Origin: Hyphomicrobiales bacterium
Lineage (GTDB): Bacteria > Pseudomonadota > Alphaproteobacteria > Rhizobiales > Xanthobacteraceae
Assembly (NCBI GenBank): GCA_021732625.1
Contig: JAKFUP010000023.1
Coordinates: 1 to 33,828 of the forward strand
Direction: 5' to 3'
Length of the DNA stretch: 33,828 nucleotides
In this document: positions 17,740-24,864 of the stretch, in pieces
How the letters are laid out: every line of letters starts with the position of its first letter
Position numbering within the stretch: position 1 is the stretch's first letter
Made by a program: the position numbers and the translations under genes
Notes under the pieces: model-generated
The model's database searches: none
Seen by the model: the letters and a program-made list of their open reading frames with translations, nothing else
What the model was told of the DNA's origin: nothing

Positions 17740-17837
17740 GGTGTCCAACGTTTGGACACCGAGTGGCTCCTGTCACTCTGTTTGACGCCTCCCTGTTATA
17801 AACTTTCAAAGCCGCCGGAAACGGCGGCTCTTTTTTT
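17740..17837 (+). ncRNA. Predicted trans-acting small RNA, MmgR/alpha-r8-like
   Basis: Intergenic stretch with three hairpins in a row: a perfect palindrome GGTGTCCAA-CGT-TTGGACACC (17740-17760), GAGTG/CACTC (17761-17778), and a GC-rich terminator hairpin followed by seven T (17810-17837). Between the second and third lies a single-stranded CCTCCCT (17788-17794), which could pair with Shine-Dalgarno sequences of target mRNAs. Counting from the second hairpin to the T-run gives about 77 bases. From memory, the rhizobial small RNA MmgR (alpha-r8 family, affecting polyhydroxybutyrate storage in Sinorhizobium) has this size, a CCUCCCU core and such a terminator. The family assignment is inference. 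The first palindrome may be an operator rather than part of the transcript. Confidence 0.6.
17810..17837 (+). terminator. Rho-independent terminator of the predicted small RNA
   Basis: AGCCGCCG (17810-17817), GAAA tetraloop, CGGCGGCT (17822-17829), then C and seven T (17831-17837). This is a textbook intrinsic terminator on the plus strand. The DUF1192 gene ends 161 bases upstream, so a separate short transcript is the simplest explanation. Confidence 0.9.
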
Positions 17838-17966
17838 GCGCTTTCTTGTGCTGGAAACCATATCGTCGGTTTGACGGCTGCTCCGGCTGGACTCTCGGCC
17901 GCGCACGCGCAATGATTTGTTCATCATATCGGTCACTGCGATCAGCGTAATCAGTAGCGTGAGGCG

Positions 17967-17974
17967 TTAACCAT
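17967..17974 (+). promoter_or_regulatory. CtrA half-site-like box TTAACCAT on the rcdA start codon
   Basis: TTAACCAT matches the known CtrA half-site and its last two bases are the first two of the rcdA ATG. No second TTAA half is found seven bases away, so this is a half-site only and may be chance. Confidence 0.35.
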
Positions 17975-18494
17975 GTCGGATCATTCGCGCGGCGAGACCG
18001 GTCTCGTTCAATTCACCGATCGGCTGACCAGTTCGGCAGCCTTCGGTACTCTGTTTCGGGAAGGCATGGACCTTGTCGAGGAGACCGCAGCCTATCTCGA
18101 CGGCGATGGCCGCAAGGACGCGAAGGTACTCGATCGCGGTGCGAGCCTCACTTACGCGACAGAGAGCATGCGTCTCACCACGCGCCTGATGCAGCTTGCG
18201 TCGTGGCTGCTGCTGCATCGCGCCGTGAAGGAAGGCGAGATGACGCTGACCCAGGCCAATCGCGAAAAGACAAAAGTGAAATTGACCGCGGCGGATCCCG
18301 GCCCGACCGATTTGATCCAGAAGCTGCCGGAGCAGTTGCAGGATCTGATCGCGCGCTCGATGACATTGCAGACCAAGGTTCGCCGTCTCGATACGACGAT
18401 GCATGCCCCGGCGCCGGCGCAAGCCTCTATCGGCAATCCGCTGGTGCCGCAGCTCAATCGTCTGAAGGCTGCGTTCGAGCGTCAGCAGGGCTGA
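17973..18494 (+). CDS. rcdA: DUF1465 family protein, protease adaptor RcdA
   Basis: A 173-residue cytoplasmic helical protein of the DUF1465 family. In Caulobacter the family member RcdA works with CpdR and PopA to bring substrates such as CtrA to the ClpXP protease during the cell cycle. Visible landmarks are QFTDRLTSSAAFGTLFREGM, the YATESMRLTTRLMQLASWLL helix, a hydrophilic AVKEGEMTLTQANREK segment, and LPEQLQDLIARSM. A TGAGG sequence precedes the ATG at 17973. A strong terminator follows, separating it from convergent rpmE. The family assignment is confident; the in vivo role here is by homology. Confidence 0.88.
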   Translation: MSDHSRGETGLVQFTDRLTSSAAFGTLFREGMDLVEETAAYLDGDGRKDAKVLDRGASLTYATESMRLTTRLMQLASWLLLHRAVKEGEMTLTQANREKTKVKLTAADPGPTDLIQKLPEQLQDLIARSMTLQTKVRRLDTTMHAPAPAQASIGNPLVPQLNRLKAAFERQQG

Positions 18495-18525
18495 TGCTGA
18501 TCCGGTGAAATCGGACATCTGAAAT

Positions 18526-18558
18526 AAAAAACGCCCCGCATCATGCGGGGCGTTTTTT
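18526..18558. terminator. Bidirectional Rho-independent terminator between rcdA and rpmE
   Basis: AAAAAACGCCCCGCA - TCA - TGCGGGGCGTTTTTT is a perfect inverted repeat with A- and T-runs on the two sides, so it can end transcription from both convergent genes. Confidence 0.95.
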
Positions 18559-18590
18559 ATTGGAGGATTTGTTTCAACCGAATGAAGGGC

Positions 18591-18818
18591 TCAGTCCTTC
18601 TTGAGGAAGCCCGAGAACTTCTTCTGGAAGCGCGAAACGCGGCCGCCGCGATCCAGCAGCTGTTGGGTGCCGCCAGTCCAGGCCGGGTGCGACTTCGAGT
18701 CAATGTCGAGGTTCAGCGTGTCGCCTTCCTTGCCCCAGGTCGAACGGGTGACGTACTCGGTGCCATCGGTCATCATGACCTTAATGGTATGATATTTCGG
18801 GTGAATTTCAGCTTTCAT
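18591..18818 (-). CDS. rpmE: 50S ribosomal protein L31
   Basis: A 75-residue component of the large ribosomal subunit. It shows the L31 landmarks [10 protein letters not shown], the [23 protein letters not shown] block and a basic FQKKFSG tail. It contains no cysteine, so it is the non-zinc-binding (C-minus) version, and zinc-dependent release as in C-plus L31 is not expected. An AAAGGTG Shine-Dalgarno precedes the ATG. It is divergent from the ABC exporter gene and ends at the shared bidirectional terminator. Confidence 0.97.
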   Translation of the reverse strand: MKAEIHPKYHTIKVMMTDGTEYVTRSTWGKEGDTLNLDIDSKSHPAWTGGTQQLLDRGGRVSRFQKKFSGFLKKD

Positions 18819-19003
18819 GGAACACCTTTAGGACGGCTCGCGCCTGCTCAACCGCCGATTTAGGGGATTTGCGGCGGTCTATATCGCAGCAACCCCGAAT
18901 AGACAAGGCGTCAGAGGCGTTCCGCGGCGGCCAAACGGGCACCCCCCGATTTGCCAGCCGCCTGTCCGGGCCATATGGAAGGGTCGAAGAAGCAGGAACA
19001 ACG

Positions 19004-20866
19004 ATGAACCGCGTCGAACGGCTCAATGAACAAAAGGATGGCTCGCCGCAGGCGCCGTCTGGAGAGCCTGCGGCTGTGACAGCGCTCGCGAGCGGCGATC
19101 GTGTGCTGGACGGTGCGCGGCCGGGCCGCAACAAGCTGCGACCGCTGCTCGGCCTGTTGCCATATCTGATGCATTATCGCGGCCGCGCGCTGGCAGCGCT
19201 GGTTGCACTCGTGGTTGCAGCGGTCACGACGCTGATCGTCCCGATCGCGGTGCGGCGCATGATCGACTTCGGCTTCAGTCCCGAAGGCATCGCGCTCATC
19301 AACAGCTACTTCAGCGTCATGCTCGCGGTAGTGGCCGTGCTCGCGATTGCCAGTGCCGTGCGGTACTATCTCGTCATGACGATCGGCGAGCGCATCGTCG
19401 CCGATTTACGCCGCGACGTGTTTGCGCACCTCACATCGCTGTCGCCTTCATTCTTCGATACCGCGCGAAGCGGCGAACTGGTGTCGCGGCTCACGGCCGA
19501 TACCACGCAAATTAAATCTGCCGCCGGCGCGGCCGTGTCGCAAGCCTTGCGTAATTTCGTGCTGTTTCTCGGCGCATCGGCGATGATGGTGGTGACGAGT
19601 CCAAGACTGTCGGGCTTCGTGCTGGCCGCGATTCCGCTGATCATTATACCATTGGTTGCTTTCGGGCGCTGGGTGCGGCGATTGTCACGCAGCGCGCAGG
19701 ATACGCTGGCCGACGCATCGGCCTATGCGTCGGAATTGATCGGCGCAATGCGCAGTGTGCAGGCCTTCACCAACGAACGGATGGCGTCGGCGCGCTACGG
19801 CAATGAAGTCGAGCGCTCGTATGATGCCGCGCAGGGCTCGATCCGTGCTCGCGGCATCCTCACCGCCATCATCATCTTCATCGTCTTTGCAAGCGTGGTT
19901 GCGATTCTCTGGATCGGTTCTCATGACGTGCTGACCGGCCAGATGTCGGCGGGCCGTCTCGGCCAGTTCATCCTTTATGCGGTGTTTGCCGCAGCTGCGC
20001 TCGGCCAGTTGAGCGAGGTCTGGGGTGAAATCTCGGCTGCTTCCGGCGCCGCCGAACGGCTGTTCGAGATTCTTCGCATCAGCCCGGATATCGCAGCTCC
20101 TGCTTCCCCCCGCACATTGCCGCAACCGCCGCGCGGCGATGTCACGTTTCAAGATGTGCGCTTCGCATACCCGGCGCGGTTAGAGACTTTTGTTATCGAT
20201 GGCGTCTCGTTCGCGGTGAAGGCCGGCGAGAAGGTAGCGATTGTTGGTCCCTCTGGCGCAGGCAAGAGCACGCTGTTTCACCTTTTGCTTCGCTATTACG
20301 ATCCAGCGAGCGGCGTGATCGCGATTGACGGCGTGCCGGTCCGCGAGGCCGATCCGCGTGAGGTGCGCTCACGTATCGCGCTGGTGCCGCAGGACTCGGT
20401 GGTGTTCGCGGCATCCGCACGCGACAACATCCGCTTCGGCCGACCGGATGCGACCGACGCCGAGGTCGAGACTGCGGCCAAGCTCGCGCACGCGACTGAA
20501 TTCATCACACGCCTGCCGCTCGGTTTCGGGACCCAACTCGGCGAGCGCGGCGTCACGCTCTCCGGTGGCCAGCGCCAGCGGATCGCGATTGCCCGGGCGA
20601 TCCTGCGCGATGCGCCGCTGCTGCTGCTGGACGAAGCAACGTCATCACTCGATGCCGAAAGCGAAACGCTGGTGCAGACCGCGCTCGAAGAACTGATGCG
20701 TCACCGCACCACGTTGGTCATCGCCCATCGCCTCGCGACGGTGTTGTCCTGCGACCGCATTCTGGTGATGGAGCATGGCAAGATCGTCGAGCAGGGCACG
20801 CATGCCTCGCTGGTGGCAGCGAACGGGCTATACGCGCGGCTGGCGAAGCTGCAGTTTCATGCGTGA
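19004..20866 (+). CDS. ABC exporter, fused membrane and ATPase domains (MsbA-like)
   Basis: A 620-residue half-transporter expected to act as a homodimer in the inner membrane, moving lipids or drugs outward. A polar N-terminus of about 50 residues precedes six membrane helices (about 55-345). The ATPase follows with Walker A GPSGAGKST (near 414), Q-loop VPQDS, signature LSGGQRQR (near 519), Walker B LLLLDEATSSLD (near 540) and the switch histidine in VIAHRLAT. AGGAA before the ATG at 19004 supports that start; the frame is open back to 18869, over the rpmE leader. The substrate is unknown. It is convergent with the orphan gene, with a two-base gap. Confidence 0.93.
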   Translation: MNRVERLNEQKDGSPQAPSGEPAAVTALASGDRVLDGARPGRNKLRPLLGLLPYLMHYRGRALAALVALVVAAVTTLIVPIAVRRMIDFGFSPEGIALINSYFSVMLAVVAVLAIASAVRYYLVMTIGERIVADLRRDVFAHLTSLSPSFFDTARSGELVSRLTADTTQIKSAAGAAVSQALRNFVLFLGASAMMVVTSPRLSGFVLAAIPLIIIPLVAFGRWVRRLSRSAQDTLADASAYASELIGAMRSVQAFTNERMASARYGNEVERSYDAAQGSIRARGILTAIIIFIVFASVVAILWIGSHDVLTGQMSAGRLGQFILYAVFAAAALGQLSEVWGEISAASGAAERLFEILRISPDIAAPASPRTLPQPPRGDVTFQDVRFAYPARLETFVIDGVSFAVKAGEKVAIVGPSGAGKSTLFHLLLRYYDPASGVIAIDGVPVREADPREVRSRIALVPQDSVVFAASARDNIRFGRPDATDAEVETAAKLAHATEFITRLPLGFGTQLGERGVTLSGGQRQRIAIARAILRDAPLLLLDEATSSLDAESETLVQTALEELMRHRTTLVIAHRLATVLSCDRILVMEHGKIVEQGTHASLVAANGLYARLAKLQFHA

Positions 20867-20868
20867 CT

Positions 20869-21582
20869 TCAGTTCAACAACAGCGATTTGGTTTCCACAG
20901 CTCCGCTACTAAATCCAGATTTCAAAAGTGCCTCGTGGAACTGCTTTTGCTTCGGCTCGCTATCGATCCACAAAATTTGATCGATAACTGAGGTGCTAAT
21001 CGGATCGCCCGTGGCGCCAAATAAATTAAAGGGCCAAATGCCCGGGGCGACGATCTCAATGGTGGCACGCTGAACTTCTACGCCGCGTAATGCCGCGACT
21101 TCAGGGTCATACAACGGTATGAACTTAGCGGTCGTTGGATCGCTAATGTTGCTGAATCGGGCCGCAGGTCTAAGCAAGGGTGTCGGAATTTCGCGCGTGC
21201 CCGATAGCGTTTCGAGCCTGTGCAAATTTTCTAAATCAATTCCACCGCTGGAAACTCCAAAAGCAACCGGAACGATTAGCTCCGGGTTGGAACGAGGGTT
21301 TATTCCACCTGCCATCAGAATCAGGATTACGTCGCGTTCTGTAATAAAAATCGGAATCGCGGCCCCCTTCGTCTCTTCACGGATGCTTGCTGAAGCCCCG
21401 CCGAGCCGAATGTTCTTGAAGTAAGAAACCTGAATGATGCCGGAGCCGGTTACTGTCTTGCCATCGACGACCAGCGTTACTGTTGTTCGGTATCTTACGA
21501 GTGCTTCGGGTACGGTGAGAGTCGCTAGGCCAAGGCCCAAGACCGCCAAAATTAAAACAACTATCAGTCCAAATCTTCTCAT
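20869..21582 (-). CDS. Membrane-anchored or exported protein of unknown function
   Basis: I do not recognise this 237-residue protein. It begins with a hydrophobic segment (residues 4-22) that is either an uncleaved anchor or a signal sequence. It continues with a mostly beta-type soluble part containing TVTLVVDGKTVTGSGIIQV and SYFKNIRLGGASASIREE, suggesting a periplasmic location. Base composition differs from its surroundings: sampled 60-base lines run about 47-57 percent GC against about 60-75 percent in neighbours. No strong Shine-Dalgarno precedes the ATG at 21582. These traits fit an acquired gene, but no mobile-element trace is visible. It is convergent with the ABC exporter gene. Confidence 0.7.
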   Translation of the reverse strand: MRRFGLIVVLILAVLGLGLATLTVPEALVRYRTTVTLVVDGKTVTGSGIIQVSYFKNIRLGGASASIREETKGAAIPIFITERDVILILMAGGINPRSNPELIVPVAFGVSSGGIDLENLHRLETLSGTREIPTPLLRPAARFSNISDPTTAKFIPLYDPEVAALRGVEVQRATIEIVAPGIWPFNLFGATGDPISTSVIDQILWIDSEPKQKQFHEALLKSGFSSGAVETKSLLLN

Positions 21583-21690
21583 GCGTGCATGCGATGGAGA
21601 TTGCTACGGGCTGTTTGAATGCGATTAGGTGCGAAGATACTCGCACTCACATAAGGTTTCTATGGCTAGAACTTGCAATGCGCGAGTGTC

Positions 21691-22719
21691 TTACCGTTCC
21701 GTCAGCTTTAGCTCGATGCGGCGGTTGCGTTTGTAGGCGTCATCGTTGGCTGCCGGATCGAGCGGCTGGAATTCGGCAAAACCTGCCGCAACCAGACGCT
21801 GCGGCGAGACGCCAAGCGACGCCAGATACTGCACCACCGAAATGGCGCGTGCGGACGACAACTCCCAGTTCGATTTGAATTGCGGGCTGTTGATGGGGCG
21901 CACGTCGGTGTGCCCGTCGACACGTAGCACCCAAGCGATTTCGTTCGGGATTTTCTTGTCGAGGTCGGCGAGCGCGGCACCGAGCTTGTCGAGTTCGCTG
22001 CGGCCTTCGGGCAAAAGATCGGCCTTGCCGGTGTCGAAGAACACCTCCGACTGGAACACGAAGCGATCGCCGACGATGCGCACATCCGGACGGTTGCCGA
22101 GAATGGCGCGCAGACGGCCAAAAAACTCTGAGCGATAGCGCGACAGTTCCTGCACGCGCTGTGCCAGCGCGACGTTGAGCCGCGAGCCGAGGTCGGCGAT
22201 CCGGCCTTGCGATTCCCTGTCGCGCTTCTCCGATGTATCGAGCGCTTCTTCCAGAGCCGCGAGCTGGCGGCGCAGCGCGCTGATCTGCTGGTTCAGCACC
22301 TCGATCTGCGCCAACGAGCGGGCCGAGATCTGTTTTTCTGAATCGAGCGACTTGCCGAGTTCAACCGCGCGGCCGGTATCGCCGGGTCCGACGGCAGCAA
22401 TGCCATCGTAAAGCGCCTTGGCGCGATCGCGTTCGCCTTCCGCGGCGGCAAGGCCGGCGCGTAGCTGCGAGACCTGATCGTCGAGATTGAGCTTTCCGAG
22501 TTTTTCCAGCGAGAGAAGATCGTTGAGCTGCGCGATCTGCGCATTCAGCCGCTCCAGCGCCTTGTCCTTGCCGGAGACTTCCTGCGTCAGAAAGAACTGC
22601 ACGATGCCGAAGATAGACAACAGGAAGACGATGGCGAGGATCAGGGTCGAGAGCGCATCGACGAATCCGGGCCAGTAGTCAAAGCCGCGATCGTTGCGCC
22701 GTCCGCGTGCGAGAGGCAT
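21691..22719 (-). CDS. MotB/OmpA-like stator protein with long periplasmic coiled coil
   Basis: A 342-residue inner-membrane protein with one N-terminal helix (about residues 22-44). Just before or inside it is Asp21 in WPGFVDALSTL, the position of the proton-carrying aspartate of MotB and TolR-type stators. Residues about 50-190 are a heptad-rich coiled coil (LERLNAQIAQLNDLLSLEKLG, LNQQISALRRQLAALEEAL). The C-terminal domain (about 205-342) is OmpA-like and peptidoglycan-binding, with DGHTDVRPIN, NWELSSARAISVVQYL and RNRRIEL. It is 10 bases behind the MotA-like gene, its GAAGG ribosome binding site lying across that junction. No flagellar genes are nearby. The energised process is unknown. 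Confidence 0.88.
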   Translation of the reverse strand: MPLARGRRNDRGFDYWPGFVDALSTLILAIVFLLSIFGIVQFFLTQEVSGKDKALERLNAQIAQLNDLLSLEKLGKLNLDDQVSQLRAGLAAAEGERDRAKALYDGIAAVGPGDTGRAVELGKSLDSEKQISARSLAQIEVLNQQISALRRQLAALEEALDTSEKRDRESQGRIADLGSRLNVALAQRVQELSRYRSEFFGRLRAILGNRPDVRIVGDRFVFQSEVFFDTGKADLLPEGRSELDKLGAALADLDKKIPNEIAWVLRVDGHTDVRPINSPQFKSNWELSSARAISVVQYLASLGVSPQRLVAAGFAEFQPLDPAANDDAYKRNRRIELKLTER

Positions 22720-22729
22720 CGGCTATCCT

Positions 22730-23743
22730 TCAGTTGTTCTCGGGCTGCCGCGCGAGCTTTTCAAGCAGCTTCTTGATCTCGCGCCCCTGTTCGCCCTGAC
22801 CATCGGCCCATTCGCGGATCATGTGCTGCTCGCTGCGCATGTGCTGCACCAATCCCTGAATCGCTTCGGCAAGGCCCGCCATCGCCGTTGTGGTGGCGGT
22901 GCCCGACCCCATCTGCTCGATGGTGGTGCGCAGCTTGTCCAGCACCACGCGCATCTCGGCTGAGTTGCCGCCGCCGGCCATCGTCTGGCCGCTGCTGTCG
23001 CCGGTGTATTCGCGCACAGTCGAAGCGAGCCAGTCTTCGAGGTCAGTATAGAAACGGTTCTGCGCCTGGCTCGATTGCAAGTCGAGAAAACCCAGCACCA
23101 GCGAACCGGCCAGACCGAACAGCGACGACGAGAACGAAATGCCCATGCCCGCAAGCGGCGCGGCCAATCCGTCTTTCAATGTTTCGAACACAGTGCTGGT
23201 GTCGCCGCCGACTTTCAGACCCTGAATGACGTTGCCGATCGAGCCGACCGTTTCGATCAGACCCCAGAACGTGCCGAGCAGGCCGAGAAACACCAGAAGG
23301 CCGGTCATATAGCGCGAGATATCGCGCGCTTCGTCGAGGCGCGTTGCAATGGAATCCAGCAGATGCCGCATGGTCTGCTGCGAGATCGACATGCGGCCGA
23401 CGCGGTCGCCGAGAATGGCCGCCATCGGAGCTAGCAGAACTGGGCGGCGATCCACTGTGAGGCCGGGATCGGCGATGCGGAAGCCGTTGACCCATCGCAC
23501 TTCGGGATAGAGCCGGATTACCTGCCGGAAGGCGAGCACGATACCGATCGCCAGCACCGCGAAAATCAGCGCGTTGAGGCCCGGATTGGCGAGGAAAGCT
23601 ATGACGATCTGTTTGTAGAGAACGACGACGATCAGCGAGCACAGGATCAGGAATACCAGCATCCGCACCAGAAAGATGCGGGGCGAGGAGAGCTTCGTCA
23701 GTTCGAGCTCCATGGCGGAGCGGGGAGATGCGCCTTGCGCCAT
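22730..23743 (-). CDS. MotA/TolQ/ExbB-family proton channel protein
   Basis: A 337-residue inner-membrane protein that should form an ion channel with the MotB-like partner encoded next. Hydrophobic helices lie near residues 25-45 and 52-70. The conserved channel pair is LLVFLGLLGTFWGLIETV (near 145-165) and APLAGMGISFSSSLFGLAGSLVLG (near 190-215, partly quoted). A hydrophilic tail of about 110 residues follows, with helical LVQHMRSEQHMIREW and EIKKLLEKL stretches, longer than in TolQ or ExbB. I chose the ATG at 23743 over a GTG at 23755 because AAGG lies upstream of it. It faces the DUF1295 gene divergently over 278 bases in which I see no gene. Confidence 0.88.
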   Translation of the reverse strand: MAQGASPRSAMELELTKLSSPRIFLVRMLVFLILCSLIVVVLYKQIVIAFLANPGLNALIFAVLAIGIVLAFRQVIRLYPEVRWVNGFRIADPGLTVDRRPVLLAPMAAILGDRVGRMSISQQTMRHLLDSIATRLDEARDISRYMTGLLVFLGLLGTFWGLIETVGSIGNVIQGLKVGGDTSTVFETLKDGLAAPLAGMGISFSSSLFGLAGSLVLGFLDLQSSQAQNRFYTDLEDWLASTVREYTGDSSGQTMAGGGNSAEMRVVLDKLRTTIEQMGSGTATTTAMAGLAEAIQGLVQHMRSEQHMIREWADGQGEQGREIKKLLEKLARQPENN

Positions 23744-24021
23744 ATGAAGTTGCACCTTCTGAGAATGATATTTGCTTTGCGGATCACGCTACCGGGCCAC
23801 AGTATGGCATAGAGGCGGCGAGAAAAAAGACATGTGGGTGACGACAATGAGGTGAAGACCTGCGGATGTGTGGTCGGCCCCGAAACGTATGGCTCCGCGC
23901 TGAAGGCATGGAACAATGCGGCCCGTCAGCCGTCACCTGAAACCACGCGGGAACTATTACGTAATTGATTTGGCCTGATTGGTACGCAAGCCATTGAAAC
24001 CTTTGACCATGTGAGCCCTTG

Positions 24022-24864
24022 ATGCTGCTTCAATTTGTCACCGCACTGATTGCCATCGCCGTTGCGCTCAGCATTCTCATGGCAGGCGCCTGGGTGGTGC
24101 AGCAACGCACCGGCAACTCGGGGTGGGTCGATACCATCTGGACGTTCTCGCTGGGTCTCACCGGCGCGGTCAGCGCGTTGTGGCCGATTGCGGGCGCCGC
24201 TCCAAATGCGCGGCAGTGGCTGGTCGCGGCACTGGTCACGCTGTGGTCGATCAGGCTCGGCTCGCACATCGCGATCCGCAGCGCCGGCATTCATGACGAT
24301 CCGCGCTATGCGGAGTACTCCCGCCAATGGGGCGCGGATGCGCCGCGAAAGATGTTCATTTTTTTGCAGAACCAGGCGCTCGGCACCATTCCGCTGGTGT
24401 TCTCGATCTTCGTCGCGGCGCGTTTTCCATCGGACGAGCTGCGTGTGCAAGACTGGCTCGGCGTGCTGATCCTCGTGTTCGGCATCGTCGGCGAGGCGGT
24501 GTCCGATGCGCAGCTCAAGCGCTTCCGCACCGATCCGGCCAACAAGGGCAAGGTATGTGACGTCGGTTTGTGGAAGCTGTCGCGGCATCCGAATTATTTC
24601 TTCGAATGGTACGGCTGGCTGGCCTATCCGGTGATCGCGATTTCGCCGGACTATCTGTGGGGCTTTGCGGCGTTGCTGGCGCCGCTGTTCATGTACTGGA
24701 TCCTGGTGCACGTTACCGGCATTCCGCCCCTGGAAGAGCAGATGGCGCGCTCGCGCGGCGAGGCCTATCGCGCCTATCAGGCGCGCACCAGCAAGTTTTT
24801 CCCATTGCCGCCTAAAACGGAGCCGCCTAAAGCCGAACCTCTCAAAGCCGAGGCCCGATCATGA
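24022..24864 (+). CDS. DUF1295 integral membrane protein (steroid 5-alpha-reductase-like)
   Basis: A 280-residue protein with about six to seven membrane helices. The C-terminal half carries the family core: CDVGLWKLSRHPNYFFEWYG and YWILVHVTGIPPLEEQ, where RHPNYF resembles the NADPH-binding and isoprenylcysteine-methyltransferase-like signature. DUF1295 proteins are thought to be reductases acting on lipid-like substrates, but few are characterised. The ATG at 24022 is preferred to the adjacent TTG. The tail has a direct repeat of Pro-Pro-Lys/Glu units (PKTEPPKAEPLKAE). Its stop overlaps the next start by four bases (ATGA), so the two genes are translationally coupled and probably work on one pathway. 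Confidence 0.88.
   Translation: MLLQFVTALIAIAVALSILMAGAWVVQQRTGNSGWVDTIWTFSLGLTGAVSALWPIAGAAPNARQWLVAALVTLWSIRLGSHIAIRSAGIHDDPRYAEYSRQWGADAPRKMFIFLQNQALGTIPLVFSIFVAARFPSDELRVQDWLGVLILVFGIVGEAVSDAQLKRFRTDPANKGKVCDVGLWKLSRHPNYFFEWYGWLAYPVIAISPDYLWGFAALLAPLFMYWILVHVTGIPPLEEQMARSRGEAYRAYQARTSKFFPLPPKTEPPKAEPLKAEARS

Larger units (their letters stand above)
17649..17972 (+). other. 324-base gap between the DUF1192 gene and rcdA
   Basis: I find no credible protein gene here. The gap holds the predicted small RNA with its own terminator (listed separately) at 17740-17837, a weak promoter candidate just before it, and about 130 bases of rcdA leader ending in a TTAACCAT box on the start codon. Confidence 0.7.

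Noticed and set aside
22730-23743. Zorya-type phage defence (ZorA/ZorB)
   Set aside because: The MotA-like protein lacks the very long ZorA tail and no ZorC/D/E-like nuclease or helicase gene is adjacent.
23698-23916. Possible small gene upstream of the MotA-like gene
   Set aside because: It overlaps the MotA-like start, has no ribosome binding site and no recognisable sequence pattern; the gap is more likely promoter DNA.
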